A DNA stretch of 64,000 nucleotides. Origin: Actinacidiphila epipremni. Its GTDB lineage: Bacteria > Actinomycetota > Actinomycetes > Streptomycetales > Streptomycetaceae. The stretch covers positions 124,001 through 188,000 of the forward strand of contig NZ_JAATEJ010000002.1 in the NCBI RefSeq assembly GCF_012034175.1. Reading direction: 5' to 3'. A model generated the notes under the pieces. It did no database searches. It had not been told where the DNA came from and worked only from the letters and a program-made list of their open reading frames with translations. The position numbers and the translations under genes are program-made. Shown here piece after piece: positions 1 to 9,421 of the stretch. Positions within the stretch are counted from its first letter, which is position 1. Each line of letters begins with the position of its first letter.

Positions 1-283
1 ACGAACTCGCGCCGGCCGCGAAGAGGAAGTCGCCCTCGGGCCGGGTGGTGCTGAGCAGCACCACGCACACCAGCCAGAAGGCGGCGGGCACCGCGACCCC
101 GATCCGGCTGCCGGTGGCGGCCCAGCCGCCGTAGAAGAGTGCCGCGCAGCCCGCGAGCGACAGCAGCAGCCCGCCGGGCGGCCAGGCGTCCTGCACGAGC
201 GCCCCGGCGAGCGCGACGACCGCGCCGAGGACGGCGAGGCCGAGGTAGCCGAGGATGCGGCCGAGCGAGACCGGCGTCGTCAC
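1..283 (-). CDS. Small integral membrane protein, 3' end missing
   Basis: Partial gene running off the left edge; about 94 codons are visible. The GTG start overlaps the mshB stop as GTGA (281-283), so the two are probably translationally coupled. The visible protein starts [20 protein letters not shown] and has about three hydrophobic segments: residues 8-30, around 38-52, and 62-77 ([11 protein letters not shown]). It resembles the small membrane protein usually found just downstream of mshB in Streptomyces (a DUF6113-like family, from memory). Function unknown. The C-terminus lies outside the window. Confidence 0.7.
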   Translation of the reverse strand, partial: MTTPVSLGRILGYLGLAVLGAVVALAGALVQDAWPPGGLLLSLAGCAALFYGGWAATGSRIGVAVPAAFWLVCVVLLSTTRPEGDFLFAAGASS

Positions 284-1260
284 ACCGCACCCCCGCCAGG
301 GCCGGAAGCGGAGCCGGAAGCGCGACCGGAAACCGAGCCGGAAACCGAGCCGGAAGCAGGACCCGAAGCCGAGCCGGAAGCGCCGTATGCCGGGAAGAGA
401 TCGGGAGCCGGCCCGCCGTCCGCCCCGCGCGGCAGCGCCTCACCGCGCACCTGCCGGTAGTACTCGGTGCTGAAGAACGGCTGGCCCAGGTCGTTGGACA
501 GCGCGAAGAACGGCCCGTCCACCGCGATCTGCGTCGCGTGCGCCCGCATCGCCGCCGTCTTGTGCCCGGCGTAGGCGGTGCCGTCGACCGCCGCGGTCAC
601 CAGCGCGTCGTCGACGACACCGGGGACGTCGTCGACGGTGGCGACGGAGGGGAAGGGGAAGTCCTTGCCCGCGGCGGCCAGCCGCCGGAAGCCCTCCTCG
701 ACGACCGACCGCGGGGTGCAGATCTCGAAGACCCGCTCCACGGTGTACCCGCGCTCGGCGGCGAGTTCGTAGCCGCGCAGCGCGACCCGGTGCGCCTGGA
801 TGTGGTCGGGGTGCCCGTAGCCGCCGTTGTCGTCGTAGGTGACGAGCACCTGCGGCCGTACGTCCAGGATCACGTCGGCCAGGTGGCCCGCGGCCTCGTC
901 GAGGTCGGCCTGCCAGAAGCTGCCGGGTACGTCGTTCTGCGCCAGGCCCATCATGCCGGAGTCGCGGTAGCGGCCGGGGCCGCCGAGGAAGCGGTGGTCG
1001 GTGACGCCCAGCTCGGCCATCGCGGCGGCCAGTTCACCGATGCGGTGCTCGCCCAGGGTGTCGTCGCGGTCGGCGGCCAGGTGCGCCAGCTCGGGCGGGA
1101 TGACCTCGCCCTCCTCACCCAGGGTGCAGGTCACCAGGGTGACGAGGGCGCCTTCCGCCGCGTACTTGGCCATGGTGGCGCCGTTGTTGATCGTCTCGTC
1201 GTCCGGGTGGGCGTGGACGAACAGCAACCGCCGCGCCGGCGGGGTCGTTCTGTCGGTCAT
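280..1260 (-). CDS. mshB: MshB-type N-acetyl-GlcN-Ins deacetylase (mycothiol synthesis)
   Basis: Zinc-dependent deacetylase of the PIG-L/LmbE family. It removes the acetyl group from N-acetylglucosaminyl-inositol, the second step of mycothiol synthesis in the cytosol. The family motif HAHPDDE is at residues 16-22 (zinc ligands His18 and Asp21, general base Asp20), and the second motif GYGHPDH lies about halfway. The fold ends at about residue 290. The last 30 or so residues are a low-complexity Gly/Ser/Ala tail encoded by a 12-bp tandem repeat, making this 326-residue protein longer than usual. ATG start at 1258-1260. The stop overlaps the next membrane gene. Presence of mshB fits an actinomycete. 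Confidence 0.9.
   Translation of the reverse strand: MTDRTTPPARRLLFVHAHPDDETINNGATMAKYAAEGALVTLVTCTLGEEGEVIPPELAHLAADRDDTLGEHRIGELAAAMAELGVTDHRFLGGPGRYRDSGMMGLAQNDVPGSFWQADLDEAAGHLADVILDVRPQVLVTYDDNGGYGHPDHIQAHRVALRGYELAAERGYTVERVFEICTPRSVVEEGFRRLAAAGKDFPFPSVATVDDVPGVVDDALVTAAVDGTAYAGHKTAAMRAHATQIAVDGPFFALSNDLGQPFFSTEYYRQVRGEALPRGADGGPAPDLFPAYGASGSASGPASGSVSGSVSGRASGSASGPGGGAV
301..384. repeat. 12-bp tandem repeat inside the 3' end of mshB
   Basis: Seven imperfect 12-bp units of the type gccggaagcgga, in frame. They encode the alternating Ser-Gly/Ala-Ser-Gly tail of MshB. Unit length is a multiple of three, so copy-number change would alter tail length without frameshifting. The tail lies outside the catalytic fold. 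Confidence 0.85.
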
Positions 1261-1306
1261 GGCGGAAGCCTACGACTCCCGCCGGTGGCGCCTGGAACGC
1301 GGCGGC

Positions 1307-1501
1307 TCAGAACTTGATGTCCGAGATCATCCCCGCGACGTTGTTGGTGAAGTCGCTGATCTGCGGCGCCCACGACGAGCTCGCCAGGTAGAAGCCCAGC
1401 AGGGTGCAGGCGACGGCATGGCCCCATTTCAACCCGGACCGTCGGATCAGCAGGAACACGATGATCAGCAGCAGCAGCACCGCCGAAATCGAGAGTGCCA
1501 C
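1307..1501 (-). CDS. Small conserved membrane protein, 64 aa
   Basis: GTG start at 1499-1501, chosen because GGAGGTGA sits 7 bases upstream. One clear N-terminal transmembrane helix (residues 3-19, rich in Leu, Ile, Val and Phe) is followed by the basic RRSGLKWGH and a second weakly hydrophobic stretch (ACTLLGFYLASSS). It looks like a family of very small membrane proteins common in Streptomyces. I cannot assign a function. It is divergent from the S9 peptidase gene; the 263-base gap between them should hold both promoters. Confidence 0.6.
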   Translation of the reverse strand: MALSISAVLLLLIIVFLLIRRSGLKWGHAVACTLLGFYLASSSWAPQISDFTNNVAGMISDIKF

Positions 1502-1764
1502 AGCGGCTCACCTCCAGGTCGGACGCAGGGATGATGTCAGTTGCCACATGCTTATTACCCACCCATGGCAACGGATCATAACTTTCCGTGGCACCGCATA
1601 TGTCGGAGCACGGAAGCACGCGGGGGCGCATGACCAGATCCAGCCACGGACGCTCCCCGACCCCTTGTCGGCCCGGCTCCCCGCGCCGCAGGTCGGGTGG
1701 TACGCGGCGGTGCCGGGCGGTTATCCGGAGGCGCTTGTCGGCGCCACCCCCTAGTGTCTCGGGT

Positions 1765-3975
1765 ATGACGTACCTCTCATTCCCCCGGCAGCACGCACGG
1801 ACACAGCGGTTCACCCTCGGGGTGCCGCGCGCGTTCACCGTCGCGCCGGACGGGGAGCGGGTGGTCTTCCTGCGCTCGCGCTCCGGCACGGACACCGCCC
1901 AGGTGCTGTGGGTGCTGGACCTGCCCGCGGAAGGCGCCGCCGAGGGCGTACGGGAGCGGGTCGCGGCCGACCCGGCGGCGCTGCTGGGCGGGTCGCGGGA
2001 GGACCTGCCGGCGGCCGAGCGGGCCCGCCGGGAGCGCAGCCGCGAGGGCTCGGCGGGCGTGGTGGCCTACGCGACGGACTCCGCCGTGACGACGGCCGCC
2101 TTCGCGCTGTCCGGCCGGCTCTTCACGGCGGACCTCACGGCGGCAGCTCAGGACCAAGCCCAGGACGCAGCCCAGGACGGCGCCACGAACGCGGCCCAGG
2201 GCGCAGCCCGTAGCGGCGGCGCCCGCGAACTGCCCGTGCCCGGCCCCGTGGTGGACCCGCGCCCCTCGCCGGACGGCCGCTGGATCGCCTTCGCCGCGGG
2301 CGGCGCCCTGCGCGTCGTCGCCGCGGACGGCACGCACGAGCGCGCCCTCGCCGAGCCGGACGGCGCCGACGTCACCTGGGGCCTCGCGGAGTTCGTCGCG
2401 GCCGAGGAGATGGGCCGGCACCGCGGCTTCTGGTGGGCGCCGGACGGCTCGGCGCTGCTGGCGGCCCGGGTCGACGAGTCGGGGGTGGCCCGGCGGTGGC
2501 TGTCGGAGCCGGCGCAGCCGGACCGCGCGCCGCGCGAGGTGGCCTACCCGGCGGCGGGCACGCCGAACGCCGAGGTGACGCTGTGGCTGCTGGGCCTGGA
2601 CGGCTCGCGCCGCGAAGTGCCGTGGGACCGGGGGCGTTTCCCCTACCTCGCGGCGGTGCACTGGTCGGCGGCCGGCGACCCGGTGCTGCTGGTCCAGACC
2701 CGCGACCAGCGCACCCAGCACTACCTGACGGTGGACCCGGCGACCGGCGCGACCCGGACCGCGGTCGTCGAGGAAGATCGAGTTTGGCTTGATCTTTTCC
2801 CCGGCGTGCCGGCCCTGCGCCCGGACGGGACACTGCTGCGGATCACCGACGCGGCCGGCGTCCGGGTCCTGATGGCCGGTCAGCAGCCGTGGACCGACGG
2901 CGAGTTGCACGTACGGTCGGTGCTCGCGGCCGACGGGCCGGACGTGCTGGTGGCCGCCTCCGCGGGCCCGGCGGCGAAGGAGCCGCGGACCGGCGAGATC
3001 CATGTCTTCCGGGTCACCGGGCAGGGCGCGGCGCGCCTCACCGAGGAGCCGGGCGTGCATACGGCGGTGCGCGCGGGCGAGGTCACCGTCCTGGTGTCGG
3101 CGGTGCCGGACCGGCCGGGGTCGGGCGCGCGGGTGCTGCGCGCCGGCCGCGAGGTCGCGCGGATCGTCTCGCACGCGGAACTGCCGTCGCTGACCGCCCG
3201 GGTGCGGCTCACGGAGGCCGGCGAGCGGCGCATCCCGTGCGCGGTGCTGCTGCCGTCCGGTCACGCGGAGGGCGACGGCCCGCTGCCGGTGCTGATGGAC
3301 CCGTACGGCGGGCCGCACGGCCAGCGCGTACTGGCCGCGCACAACGCGCACCTGGTGTCGCAGTGGTTCGCCGACCAGGGCTTCGCGGTGGTCGTCGCCG
3401 ACGGCCGCGGCACCCCGGGCCGCTCCCCGGCGTGGGAGAAGGCGATCGGCGGCGGCCGGCTGGCCGAGGTGGTGCTGGACGACCAGATCGACGCGCTGCG
3501 GTCCCTGGCCGGGCAATTCCCGCTGGATCTGTCGCGGGTGGCGATCCGCGGCTGGTCCTTCGGCGGGACGCTGGCGTCGCTGGCGGTGCTGCGCCGCCCG
3601 GACGTCTTCCACGCGGGCATCGCGGGCGCCCCGCTGACCGAGCAGCGGCTGTACGACACGCACTACACCGAGCGCTACCTCGGGATGCCGCAGGAGCAGC
3701 CGGCCGCCTACGACGAGAACTCCGTCGTCACCGCGGACGGCATTCCCCATCTGGCCGAGCCCGCACGGCCGTTGATGATCATCCACGGCTTCGCCGACGA
3801 CAACGTCCTGGTGGCCAACTCGCTGCGGCTGTCGACCGCGCTGCTGGCCGCCGGCCGCCCGCACGAGGTGCTCCCGCTGTCGGGCGGCGTCACGCACATG
3901 ACTCCCCAGGAGCAGGTCGCCGAAAACCTGCTGCTGCTCCAGGTGGCCTTCCTGCACCGCGCGTTGACCCGCTGA
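1765..3975 (+). CDS. S9 family dipeptidyl peptidase IV-like serine peptidase
   Basis: A 736-residue enzyme with a beta-propeller N-terminal half (DPP IV N-type, about residues 30-470) and an alpha/beta-hydrolase C-terminal half. The catalytic triad is visible: Ser598 in GWSFGG, Asp678 in HGFADDNV and His711 in GVTHM. Such enzymes release Xaa-Pro dipeptides or cut short peptides. No signal peptide is seen, so it is probably cytoplasmic. A short Ala/Gln/Asp-rich stretch (about residues 128-150) interrupts the propeller. The start was set at ATG 1765, where similarity to the family begins (MTYLSFPRQ). It stands just upstream of three peptide importer operons, so a role in degrading imported peptides is reasonable. 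A role in trimming lanthipeptide leaders is only a possibility. Confidence 0.88.
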   Translation: MTYLSFPRQHARTQRFTLGVPRAFTVAPDGERVVFLRSRSGTDTAQVLWVLDLPAEGAAEGVRERVAADPAALLGGSREDLPAAERARRERSREGSAGVVAYATDSAVTTAAFALSGRLFTADLTAAAQDQAQDAAQDGATNAAQGAARSGGARELPVPGPVVDPRPSPDGRWIAFAAGGALRVVAADGTHERALAEPDGADVTWGLAEFVAAEEMGRHRGFWWAPDGSALLAARVDESGVARRWLSEPAQPDRAPREVAYPAAGTPNAEVTLWLLGLDGSRREVPWDRGRFPYLAAVHWSAAGDPVLLVQTRDQRTQHYLTVDPATGATRTAVVEEDRVWLDLFPGVPALRPDGTLLRITDAAGVRVLMAGQQPWTDGELHVRSVLAADGPDVLVAASAGPAAKEPRTGEIHVFRVTGQGAARLTEEPGVHTAVRAGEVTVLVSAVPDRPGSGARVLRAGREVARIVSHAELPSLTARVRLTEAGERRIPCAVLLPSGHAEGDGPLPVLMDPYGGPHGQRVLAAHNAHLVSQWFADQGFAVVVADGRGTPGRSPAWEKAIGGGRLAEVVLDDQIDALRSLAGQFPLDLSRVAIRGWSFGGTLASLAVLRRPDVFHAGIAGAPLTEQRLYDTHYTERYLGMPQEQPAAYDENSVVTADGIPHLAEPARPLMIIHGFADDNVLVANSLRLSTALLAAGRPHEVLPLSGGVTHMTPQEQVAENLLLLQVAFLHRALTR

Positions 3976-4318
3976 GGGCACGGCGGCGCTGCGCCCCCGA
4001 GGAGTACGGACTCCAGGAAACCCGGTCCGTATATCGGTGTTGCGACAGCGAGATTGCTCGCGTGTAAACGCGATTGACCCGGAAATATCCGGAATGCCCA
4101 CCCGTCCCGGGTGCTGTCAAGCACGCCCGGAAGACGATCTGCTCAATGTTCGCTCAAGAAGCAGTGGATCACGCTTTCTTCCCTCCACGCCCTCTTGACT
4201 GGAACTTGCTTTCATTGCGACAGTCCCGGCAACTCACGACGCCTCAACCCGTCGCGGGCATCTCAGCCATCAGCTCCAGTGACAAGCGACAACGCAAGCA
4301 GCAGCGGGGGCCATCGCG
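3976..4318 (+). promoter_or_regulatory. 343-base gap upstream of peptide operon A, candidate promoter
   Basis: No gene seen. A possible vegetative-type promoter is TTGACT (4195-4200), an 18-base spacer and GACAGT (4219-4224), about 95 bases before the first operon A start codon. A short hairpin with arms GGGTGCT/AGCAC around 4108-4125 could be a weak terminator or leader structure. This stretch is visibly lower in GC than its neighbours, as usual for a promoter region. Confidence 0.3.
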
Positions 4319-5344
4319 ATGACGAGTTCCACCGAGACCACCCTCGCCGGTCCCCCCGGCGAGCCGGGGCAGATCGCCGACAGCGGCACCGCTGCGCCGG
4401 CCGAGCTGGCCGGGCGCTCACCCGGGCAGCTGATGTGGCAGCGGTTCAAACGCGACCGCACGGGCGTCATATCCGCCTACGTCGTAGGCTTCTTCTTCCT
4501 GGTCGGCATCTTCGCGCCGGTCATATCGAAGCTCTACGGCAAGGACCCGTACACGCTGTACGGCACCAACGAGCCGGGCCTGCTCAACGACTTCGGCTAC
4601 CCGATCGCGCCCAACGGCGGCATGAGCAGCCGGTTCTGGTTCGGTATCGAGCCGAACCTCGGGCGGGACGTCTTCATGCAGCTGGTCTACGGCATCCGCA
4701 CCTCGCTGAGCATCGCGGTGGCCGTGACCCTCGCGGTCACGGCCACCGCGATCGTGATGGGCGTCACGGCCGGTTACGTGGGCGGGAAGACCGACTACTT
4801 CATCGGCCGGGTCACCGACCTGCTGATGGCCCTGCCGGCGCAGCTGTTCTTCGTCGCCGTCATGCCGGTGGTCACCGCGGTGTTCGTCAGCCCCGTCGAC
4901 GAGACACCCACGTACCTACGCGTGGTGGCGCTCATCTCGGTGCAGTGGTTCCTCGGCTGGATGGGCCTGGCCCGGCTGCTGCGCGGCCAGGTGCTGAGCC
5001 TGCGCGAGCGGGAGTTCATCGAGGCGGCCCGGGTGACCGGGGCCTCGTCGTGGCGGATCGTCCGGCGCGAGCTGCTGCCCAACCTGGTGACGCCGATCCT
5101 GGTGCAGAGCACCCTGATGCTGCCTGCCTTCGTCACCGCGGAAGCCGGACTGTCCTTCCTGGGGGTCGGGCTCATCGAGCCGACGCCGGACTGGGGACGG
5201 ATGTTCGCCCGCGGCGCCGAGGTCTACCAGAACGACCTCACGTACATGTTCTTCCCCGGCATCGCGATGGTGGTCTTCATCGTCGCCTTCAACCTGCTCG
5301 GGGATTCGGTCCGTGACGCCTTCGACCCGAAGGCCGCACGTTAG
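4319..5344 (+). CDS. Oligopeptide ABC importer permease, DppC/OppC type (operon A)
   Basis: 341 residues. About 60 N-terminal cytoplasmic residues precede the first membrane helix (VISAYVVGFFFLVGIFAPVI), then about five more helices. The EAA loop is visible as EFIEAARVTGASSWRIVRRELLPN, and the protein ends with the NLLGDSVRDAFDP motif typical of OppC. It would pair with the DppB-type permease at 7349 as the translocation pore. First gene of a five-gene operon in the order permease, binding protein, permease, ATPase, ATPase. That is the order I recall for S. coelicolor bldKA-E, so this could be BldKA; I have not verified the sequence match. Confidence 0.85.
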   Translation: MTSSTETTLAGPPGEPGQIADSGTAAPAELAGRSPGQLMWQRFKRDRTGVISAYVVGFFFLVGIFAPVISKLYGKDPYTLYGTNEPGLLNDFGYPIAPNGGMSSRFWFGIEPNLGRDVFMQLVYGIRTSLSIAVAVTLAVTATAIVMGVTAGYVGGKTDYFIGRVTDLLMALPAQLFFVAVMPVVTAVFVSPVDETPTYLRVVALISVQWFLGWMGLARLLRGQVLSLREREFIEAARVTGASSWRIVRRELLPNLVTPILVQSTLMLPAFVTAEAGLSFLGVGLIEPTPDWGRMFARGAEVYQNDLTYMFFPGIAMVVFIVAFNLLGDSVRDAFDPKAAR

Positions 5345-5427
5345 GGACGCCGTTGCGGGGGCGGCGTCGCCCCGCACCGGACCTTCAGGCAGCTCATCGC
5401 TACAACGAACAGGGGTGCACAACCGAA

Positions 5428-7245
5428 ATGAGACTCTACATGCGTAGAACGCGGACCGCGTTGCTGGCGACGGTCGCCGCCGGCGCGCTGGTCCTGACCG
5501 CGTGCAGCAGTGGCGGGGGCGGCGGGAACAGCACCACCGAGAACAAGGACGCCAAGGTCAAGCAGAGCAAGAGCGCCCAGCAGCTGGCCGGCCAGATCAC
5601 CTTCGGTGACGACGCGGCCTCCAAGGGCCCGGCCGAGCCGGTGCCCGGGGCGACGCCCGGCGGCACGATGAACGTGCTGGAGCGCGACAGCTACACCCAC
5701 CTGGACCCGGGCCAGATCTACGTCTCCAACGAGGGCCAGCTCGCGACGCTGATCCACCGCGGCCTGACGACGTACAAGCTGGACAACGCCGGCAAGTACA
5801 CCGTGGTCGGCGACCTGGCCACCAACAGCGGTGAGCAGTCCGACGGCGGCAAGACCTGGACGTACCACCTCAAGGACGGCATCAAGTTCCAGGACGGCAC
5901 GCCGATCACGTCCAAGGACATCCGCTGGTCGGTGGAGCGGCTGTTCGCGCCGTTCATCACCAACGGCCCGGCCTACCTCCAGCAGTGGCTGGCCAACACC
6001 GCCGGCACCGACTACCGCAAGCTGCTGCCGGACGGCCCGTACAAGGGCGCCCACCTGCCGGACACGCTGCTGTCGACGCCGGACGCGAAGACCATCGTCT
6101 TCCACTTCCCCAAGCCGCAGACCGACACCCCGTACCTGTTCGCGATGCCCGGCTACTCGGTCGTGGACTCCGCGAAGGACACCAAGCAGGCGTATGACAA
6201 GGCGCCGGTGGCCAGCGGCCCGTACATGATCAAGAACTTCGACCAGGGCAAGTCGATGACCCTGGTGAAGAACCCCAACTGGGACCCGAACACCGACTCG
6301 GCGCGGCACCAGTACGTGGACACCTTCGCGATCACCTTCAACCACCAGGCCGAGGACTCCACCAAGCGGCTGATGTCCGACTCCGGTGAGAACCAGACCT
6401 CGGTGAGCTTCGACAACGCGGTCGACACCGACAACACCCCGAAGGTGGTGGGCGACCCGGCGATCTACAAGCGCACGGTGGCCGGCTACCAGCCCTTCGT
6501 CGGGCAGATCGACTTCAACATGAAGCGGCTCACCGACTTCGACGTCCGCAAGGCGCTGGCGCTGGCGATCCCGACCAAGGCCGTCTACCAGGCGCTCGGC
6601 GCCGAGTACGGTGCCGAGTACGCCGGCGGCTTCCTGAGCCCGTCGCTGGCCGGCTACCAGAAGGCCGACCCGCTGGGCAAGGCCGCCAACCCCAACGGCG
6701 ACGCGGCTGCGGCGAAGAAGATCCTCACCGACGCCGGCAAGCTCAACACCAAGATCACCTACGCGTACGTCAACACCACCGCGGGCCAGCAGTACTCGGT
6801 GACCATCGCCACCGCCCTGAAGGCCGCCGGCTTCGACGTGCAGCGCAAGGAACTGCCCTCGGACACCTACTACGACCTGATCGGCAAGGTCGACAACCAG
6901 TACGACATCTACGCCTCGGCGTGGGGTGCCGACTGGCCGAGCGCCTCGACGGTGATCCCGCCGGTCTTCGACGGCCGCACGATCGCCGACCAGGCCCCGA
7001 ACTACGCGCACGTCAACGACGCGCACATCAACTCCGAGATCGACCGGATCGAGGCCCTGACCGACCCGGCGGCGGCGCAGAAGGCGTGGTTCGACCTGAA
7101 CACCTACATCGTCACCAAGGTGATCCCGGGCGTTCCGACCGTCTACTACAAGCAGCTCCAGCTGTTCGGCTCGAAGGTCGGCGGCGCCGTGTACAACAAC
7201 ATGTTCTCGGCGATCGACGCGACCAAGCTCTTCGTCAAGCAGTAA
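5428..7245 (+). CDS. Peptide-binding lipoprotein, SBP family 5 (operon A)
   Basis: 605-residue extracellular solute-binding protein (OppA/DppA family). The N-terminus is a lipoprotein signal with lipobox LTAC; the mature protein would be anchored through that Cys, followed by SSGGGGG. The family 5 signature region is visible (LKDGIKFQDGTPITSKDIRWSVERL, about residues 150-175, quoted only in outline). The start is ATG 5428, with AGGGG about 14 bases upstream; ATG 5440 is an alternative. Located between the two permease genes. It delivers peptides to the operon A pore. If the operon is bldK, this would be BldKB. Confidence 0.88.
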   Translation: MRLYMRRTRTALLATVAAGALVLTACSSGGGGGNSTTENKDAKVKQSKSAQQLAGQITFGDDAASKGPAEPVPGATPGGTMNVLERDSYTHLDPGQIYVSNEGQLATLIHRGLTTYKLDNAGKYTVVGDLATNSGEQSDGGKTWTYHLKDGIKFQDGTPITSKDIRWSVERLFAPFITNGPAYLQQWLANTAGTDYRKLLPDGPYKGAHLPDTLLSTPDAKTIVFHFPKPQTDTPYLFAMPGYSVVDSAKDTKQAYDKAPVASGPYMIKNFDQGKSMTLVKNPNWDPNTDSARHQYVDTFAITFNHQAEDSTKRLMSDSGENQTSVSFDNAVDTDNTPKVVGDPAIYKRTVAGYQPFVGQIDFNMKRLTDFDVRKALALAIPTKAVYQALGAEYGAEYAGGFLSPSLAGYQKADPLGKAANPNGDAAAAKKILTDAGKLNTKITYAYVNTTAGQQYSVTIATALKAAGFDVQRKELPSDTYYDLIGKVDNQYDIYASAWGADWPSASTVIPPVFDGRTIADQAPNYAHVNDAHINSEIDRIEALTDPAAAQKAWFDLNTYIVTKVIPGVPTVYYKQLQLFGSKVGGAVYNNMFSAIDATKLFVKQ

Positions 7246-7348
7246 ACCCCGTTCGACCGCCGCGGTGGGGCCGGGCAGCCGTCCGGCCCCACCGGGGCGC
7301 CCCGGATCCCGGTCCACCGCCGCCGTCCTTGAGAGAGCTGCGACCGCC

Positions 7349-8326
7349 ATGCTTCGATTCCTCGTCCGCCGGACGCTCGGCGCCGTGGTCATCCTGCTGT
7401 TCATCAGCGCCTTCACGTTCTTCCTGTTCTTCGCGATCCCGCACGACCCGGCGCTGCTGTCCTGCGGCAAGAACTGCACGCCGGACAACCTGAAGACCAT
7501 CCACCACAACCTGGGGCTCGACCATCCGGTCCCGGTGCAGTACTACCTGTTCATGGTGCGGATCTTCACCGGCCACCACTTCGCGGCCGGCAACTGCCCG
7601 GCCCCCTGCTTCGGCTACTCCTTCGCCAACAGCGAGCCGGTGTGGCCCACCCTGATCGACCGGCTGCCCACCACGCTCTCGCTCGCGCTGGGCTCGATGG
7701 TGGTCTTCCTGCTCTTCGGCCTCGGGACCGGCATGCTGGCCGCCTGGCGGCGCGGCAGCGCCGTCGACAAGGTCCTCAGCTCCGCCTCGCTGGTGCTCAG
7801 CTCGATGCAGATCTACTTCGTCGGGCCGCTCGTCCTGGCGCTGCTGGTCTACAACAACCACATCCTCGACCAGCCGAAGTACGTGCCGCTCACCCAGAAC
7901 CCGGTCCATTGGTTCAGCGGCCTGATCATCCCCTGGTGCGTGCTGTCGATCCTGTTCACCGCGAACTACACGCGTATGGCGCGCTCGACGATGATCGAGC
8001 AGCTCCAGGAGGAGCACGTCCGCACCGCCCGCGCCAAGGGCATGTCCGGCGCCTACGTCTTCTTCCGCTACGCCTGGCGCGGCTCGCTCATCCCGATCGT
8101 GACGATCCTCGGCATCGACCTGGGCTCGCTGCTCGGCGGCGCGATGATCACCGAGTGGACCTTCCAGCTCACCGGGCTCGGCCGGCTGGCGATCGACTCG
8201 GTGACCAAGACGGACCTGCCGATGCTGATGGGCGTGATGCTCTTCAGCTCCGCCATGATCGTCCTCTTCAACATCCTCGTGGACGCCGTCTACGCGTTCA
8301 TCGACCCGCGCATCCGGCTGTCCTAG
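7349..8326 (+). CDS. Oligopeptide ABC importer permease, DppB/OppB type (operon A)
   Basis: 325 residues, six predicted membrane helices. The EAA loop is EEHVRTARAKGMSGAYVFFRY, and the C-terminus AVYAFIDPRIRLS is typical of OppB. The first extracytoplasmic loop carries four cysteines (SCGKNC and NCPAPC, about residues 40-85), an unusual feature that could form disulfides outside the membrane. The two minus-strand permeases of this type lack these cysteines. The ATG 7349 start gives the standard MLRFLVRRTL N-terminus. Confidence 0.87.
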   Translation: MLRFLVRRTLGAVVILLFISAFTFFLFFAIPHDPALLSCGKNCTPDNLKTIHHNLGLDHPVPVQYYLFMVRIFTGHHFAAGNCPAPCFGYSFANSEPVWPTLIDRLPTTLSLALGSMVVFLLFGLGTGMLAAWRRGSAVDKVLSSASLVLSSMQIYFVGPLVLALLVYNNHILDQPKYVPLTQNPVHWFSGLIIPWCVLSILFTANYTRMARSTMIEQLQEEHVRTARAKGMSGAYVFFRYAWRGSLIPIVTILGIDLGSLLGGAMITEWTFQLTGLGRLAIDSVTKTDLPMLMGVMLFSSAMIVLFNILVDAVYAFIDPRIRLS

Positions 8327-8336
8327 GAGACCGGCA

Positions 8337-9398
8337 GTGACCACCATGACCACACCGGAGGACGCCGCCCCCAAGGCCGCGCAGGGGGCCTTCCTCTCGG
8401 TCCGCGACCTGTACGTGCGCTTCTCCACCGAGGACGGCATCGTCAAGGCGGTCGACGGGCTGTCCTTCGACCTGCAGCGCGGCCAGACCCTCGGCATCGT
8501 CGGCGAGTCGGGCTCGGGCAAGTCGGTGACCAACCTGGCCGTGCTGGGCCTGCACAACCCGGCGACCACCGAGATCGCCGGCGAGATCGTGCTGGACGGC
8601 CAGGAGCTGACCGGGGCGAGCAACCGCACCCTGGAGCGGCTGCGCGGCAACCGGATGGCGATGATCTTCCAGGACTCGCTCACCGCGCTGTCGCCGTACT
8701 ACACCGTCGGCCGGCAGATCGCCGAGCCGTACGTCAAGCACCGCGGGGCCAGCAAGCGCGAGGGCCGGGAGCGGGCCATCGAGATGCTGGAGAAGGTCGG
8801 CATCCCGCAGCCGCGGCTGCGGGTCGACGACTACCCGCACCAGTTCTCCGGCGGTATGCGGCAGCGCGCGATGATCGCGATGGCACTGGTGTGCAACCCG
8901 GACCTGCTGATCGCCGACGAGCCGACGACCGCGCTGGACGTGACGGTGCAGGCACAGATCCTGGACCTCCTGTCGGACCTGCAGCAGGAGTTCGGCTCGG
9001 CGATCATCCTGATCACCCACGACCTGGGCGTGGTGTCCAAGGTCGCCGACGACCTGCTGGTGATGTACGCGGGCCGGGCGGTGGAGCGCGGCTCGACGCG
9101 CCAGCTGCTGACCGAGCCGCAGCACCCGTACACCTGGGGGCTGCTGGGCTCGATGCCGCGGCTGATGTCGGACGTCAACGAGCAGCTGACCCCGATCCCG
9201 GGGGCGCCGCCGAGCCTGCTCGCGCCGCCGCCGGGCTGCGCCTTCCATCCGCGGTGCGGCTACACCGACCTGGTCGGCGGCGGGCGGTGCGCGGTGCAGC
9301 GGCCGGACCTGCCGCTCGGCCGCGGGTCGGCGTGCCATCTGACGGACCAGCAGAAGCGGTCCGTGTTCATCGAGACCATTCAGCCGCGGCTCGGCTGA
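8337..9398 (+). CDS. Oligopeptide ABC importer ATPase, DppD/OppD type (operon A)
   Basis: 353-residue ATP-binding subunit. Walker A GESGSGKS, signature FSGGMRQR, Walker [13 protein letters not shown] and switch His in LITHDLG are all present. The C-terminal oligopeptide/dipeptide extension is visible ([11 protein letters not shown], then two more Cys), a region that binds a 4Fe-4S cluster in some relatives. GTG start at 8337 with AGGAGA 6 bases upstream, 10 bases after the permease stop. It should work as a heterodimer with the next gene product. Confidence 0.9.
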   Translation: MTTMTTPEDAAPKAAQGAFLSVRDLYVRFSTEDGIVKAVDGLSFDLQRGQTLGIVGESGSGKSVTNLAVLGLHNPATTEIAGEIVLDGQELTGASNRTLERLRGNRMAMIFQDSLTALSPYYTVGRQIAEPYVKHRGASKREGRERAIEMLEKVGIPQPRLRVDDYPHQFSGGMRQRAMIAMALVCNPDLLIADEPTTALDVTVQAQILDLLSDLQQEFGSAIILITHDLGVVSKVADDLLVMYAGRAVERGSTRQLLTEPQHPYTWGLLGSMPRLMSDVNEQLTPIPGAPPSLLAPPPGCAFHPRCGYTDLVGGGRCAVQRPDLPLGRGSACHLTDQQKRSVFIETIQPRLG

Positions 9399-9421
9399 CG
9401 GGCACCAGGGCAGGCATCGAT

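Noticed and set aside
1765..3975. S9 peptidase as the dedicated lanthipeptide leader protease
   Set aside because: It is 46 kb away from the precursors and sits in a conserved peptide-transport neighbourhood; nothing in the sequence ties it to the locus.
1777..4101. Long minus-strand open frames opposite the S9 peptidase, and similar long frames opposite other genes
   Set aside because: High GC leaves antisense frames open; these encode Arg/Gly/His-rich low-complexity products without ribosome binding sites or domains.
3890..4322. Small ORFs between the S9 peptidase and operon A
   Set aside because: No ribosome binding sites, no codon bias like the neighbours, and the region looks like a lower-GC promoter region.
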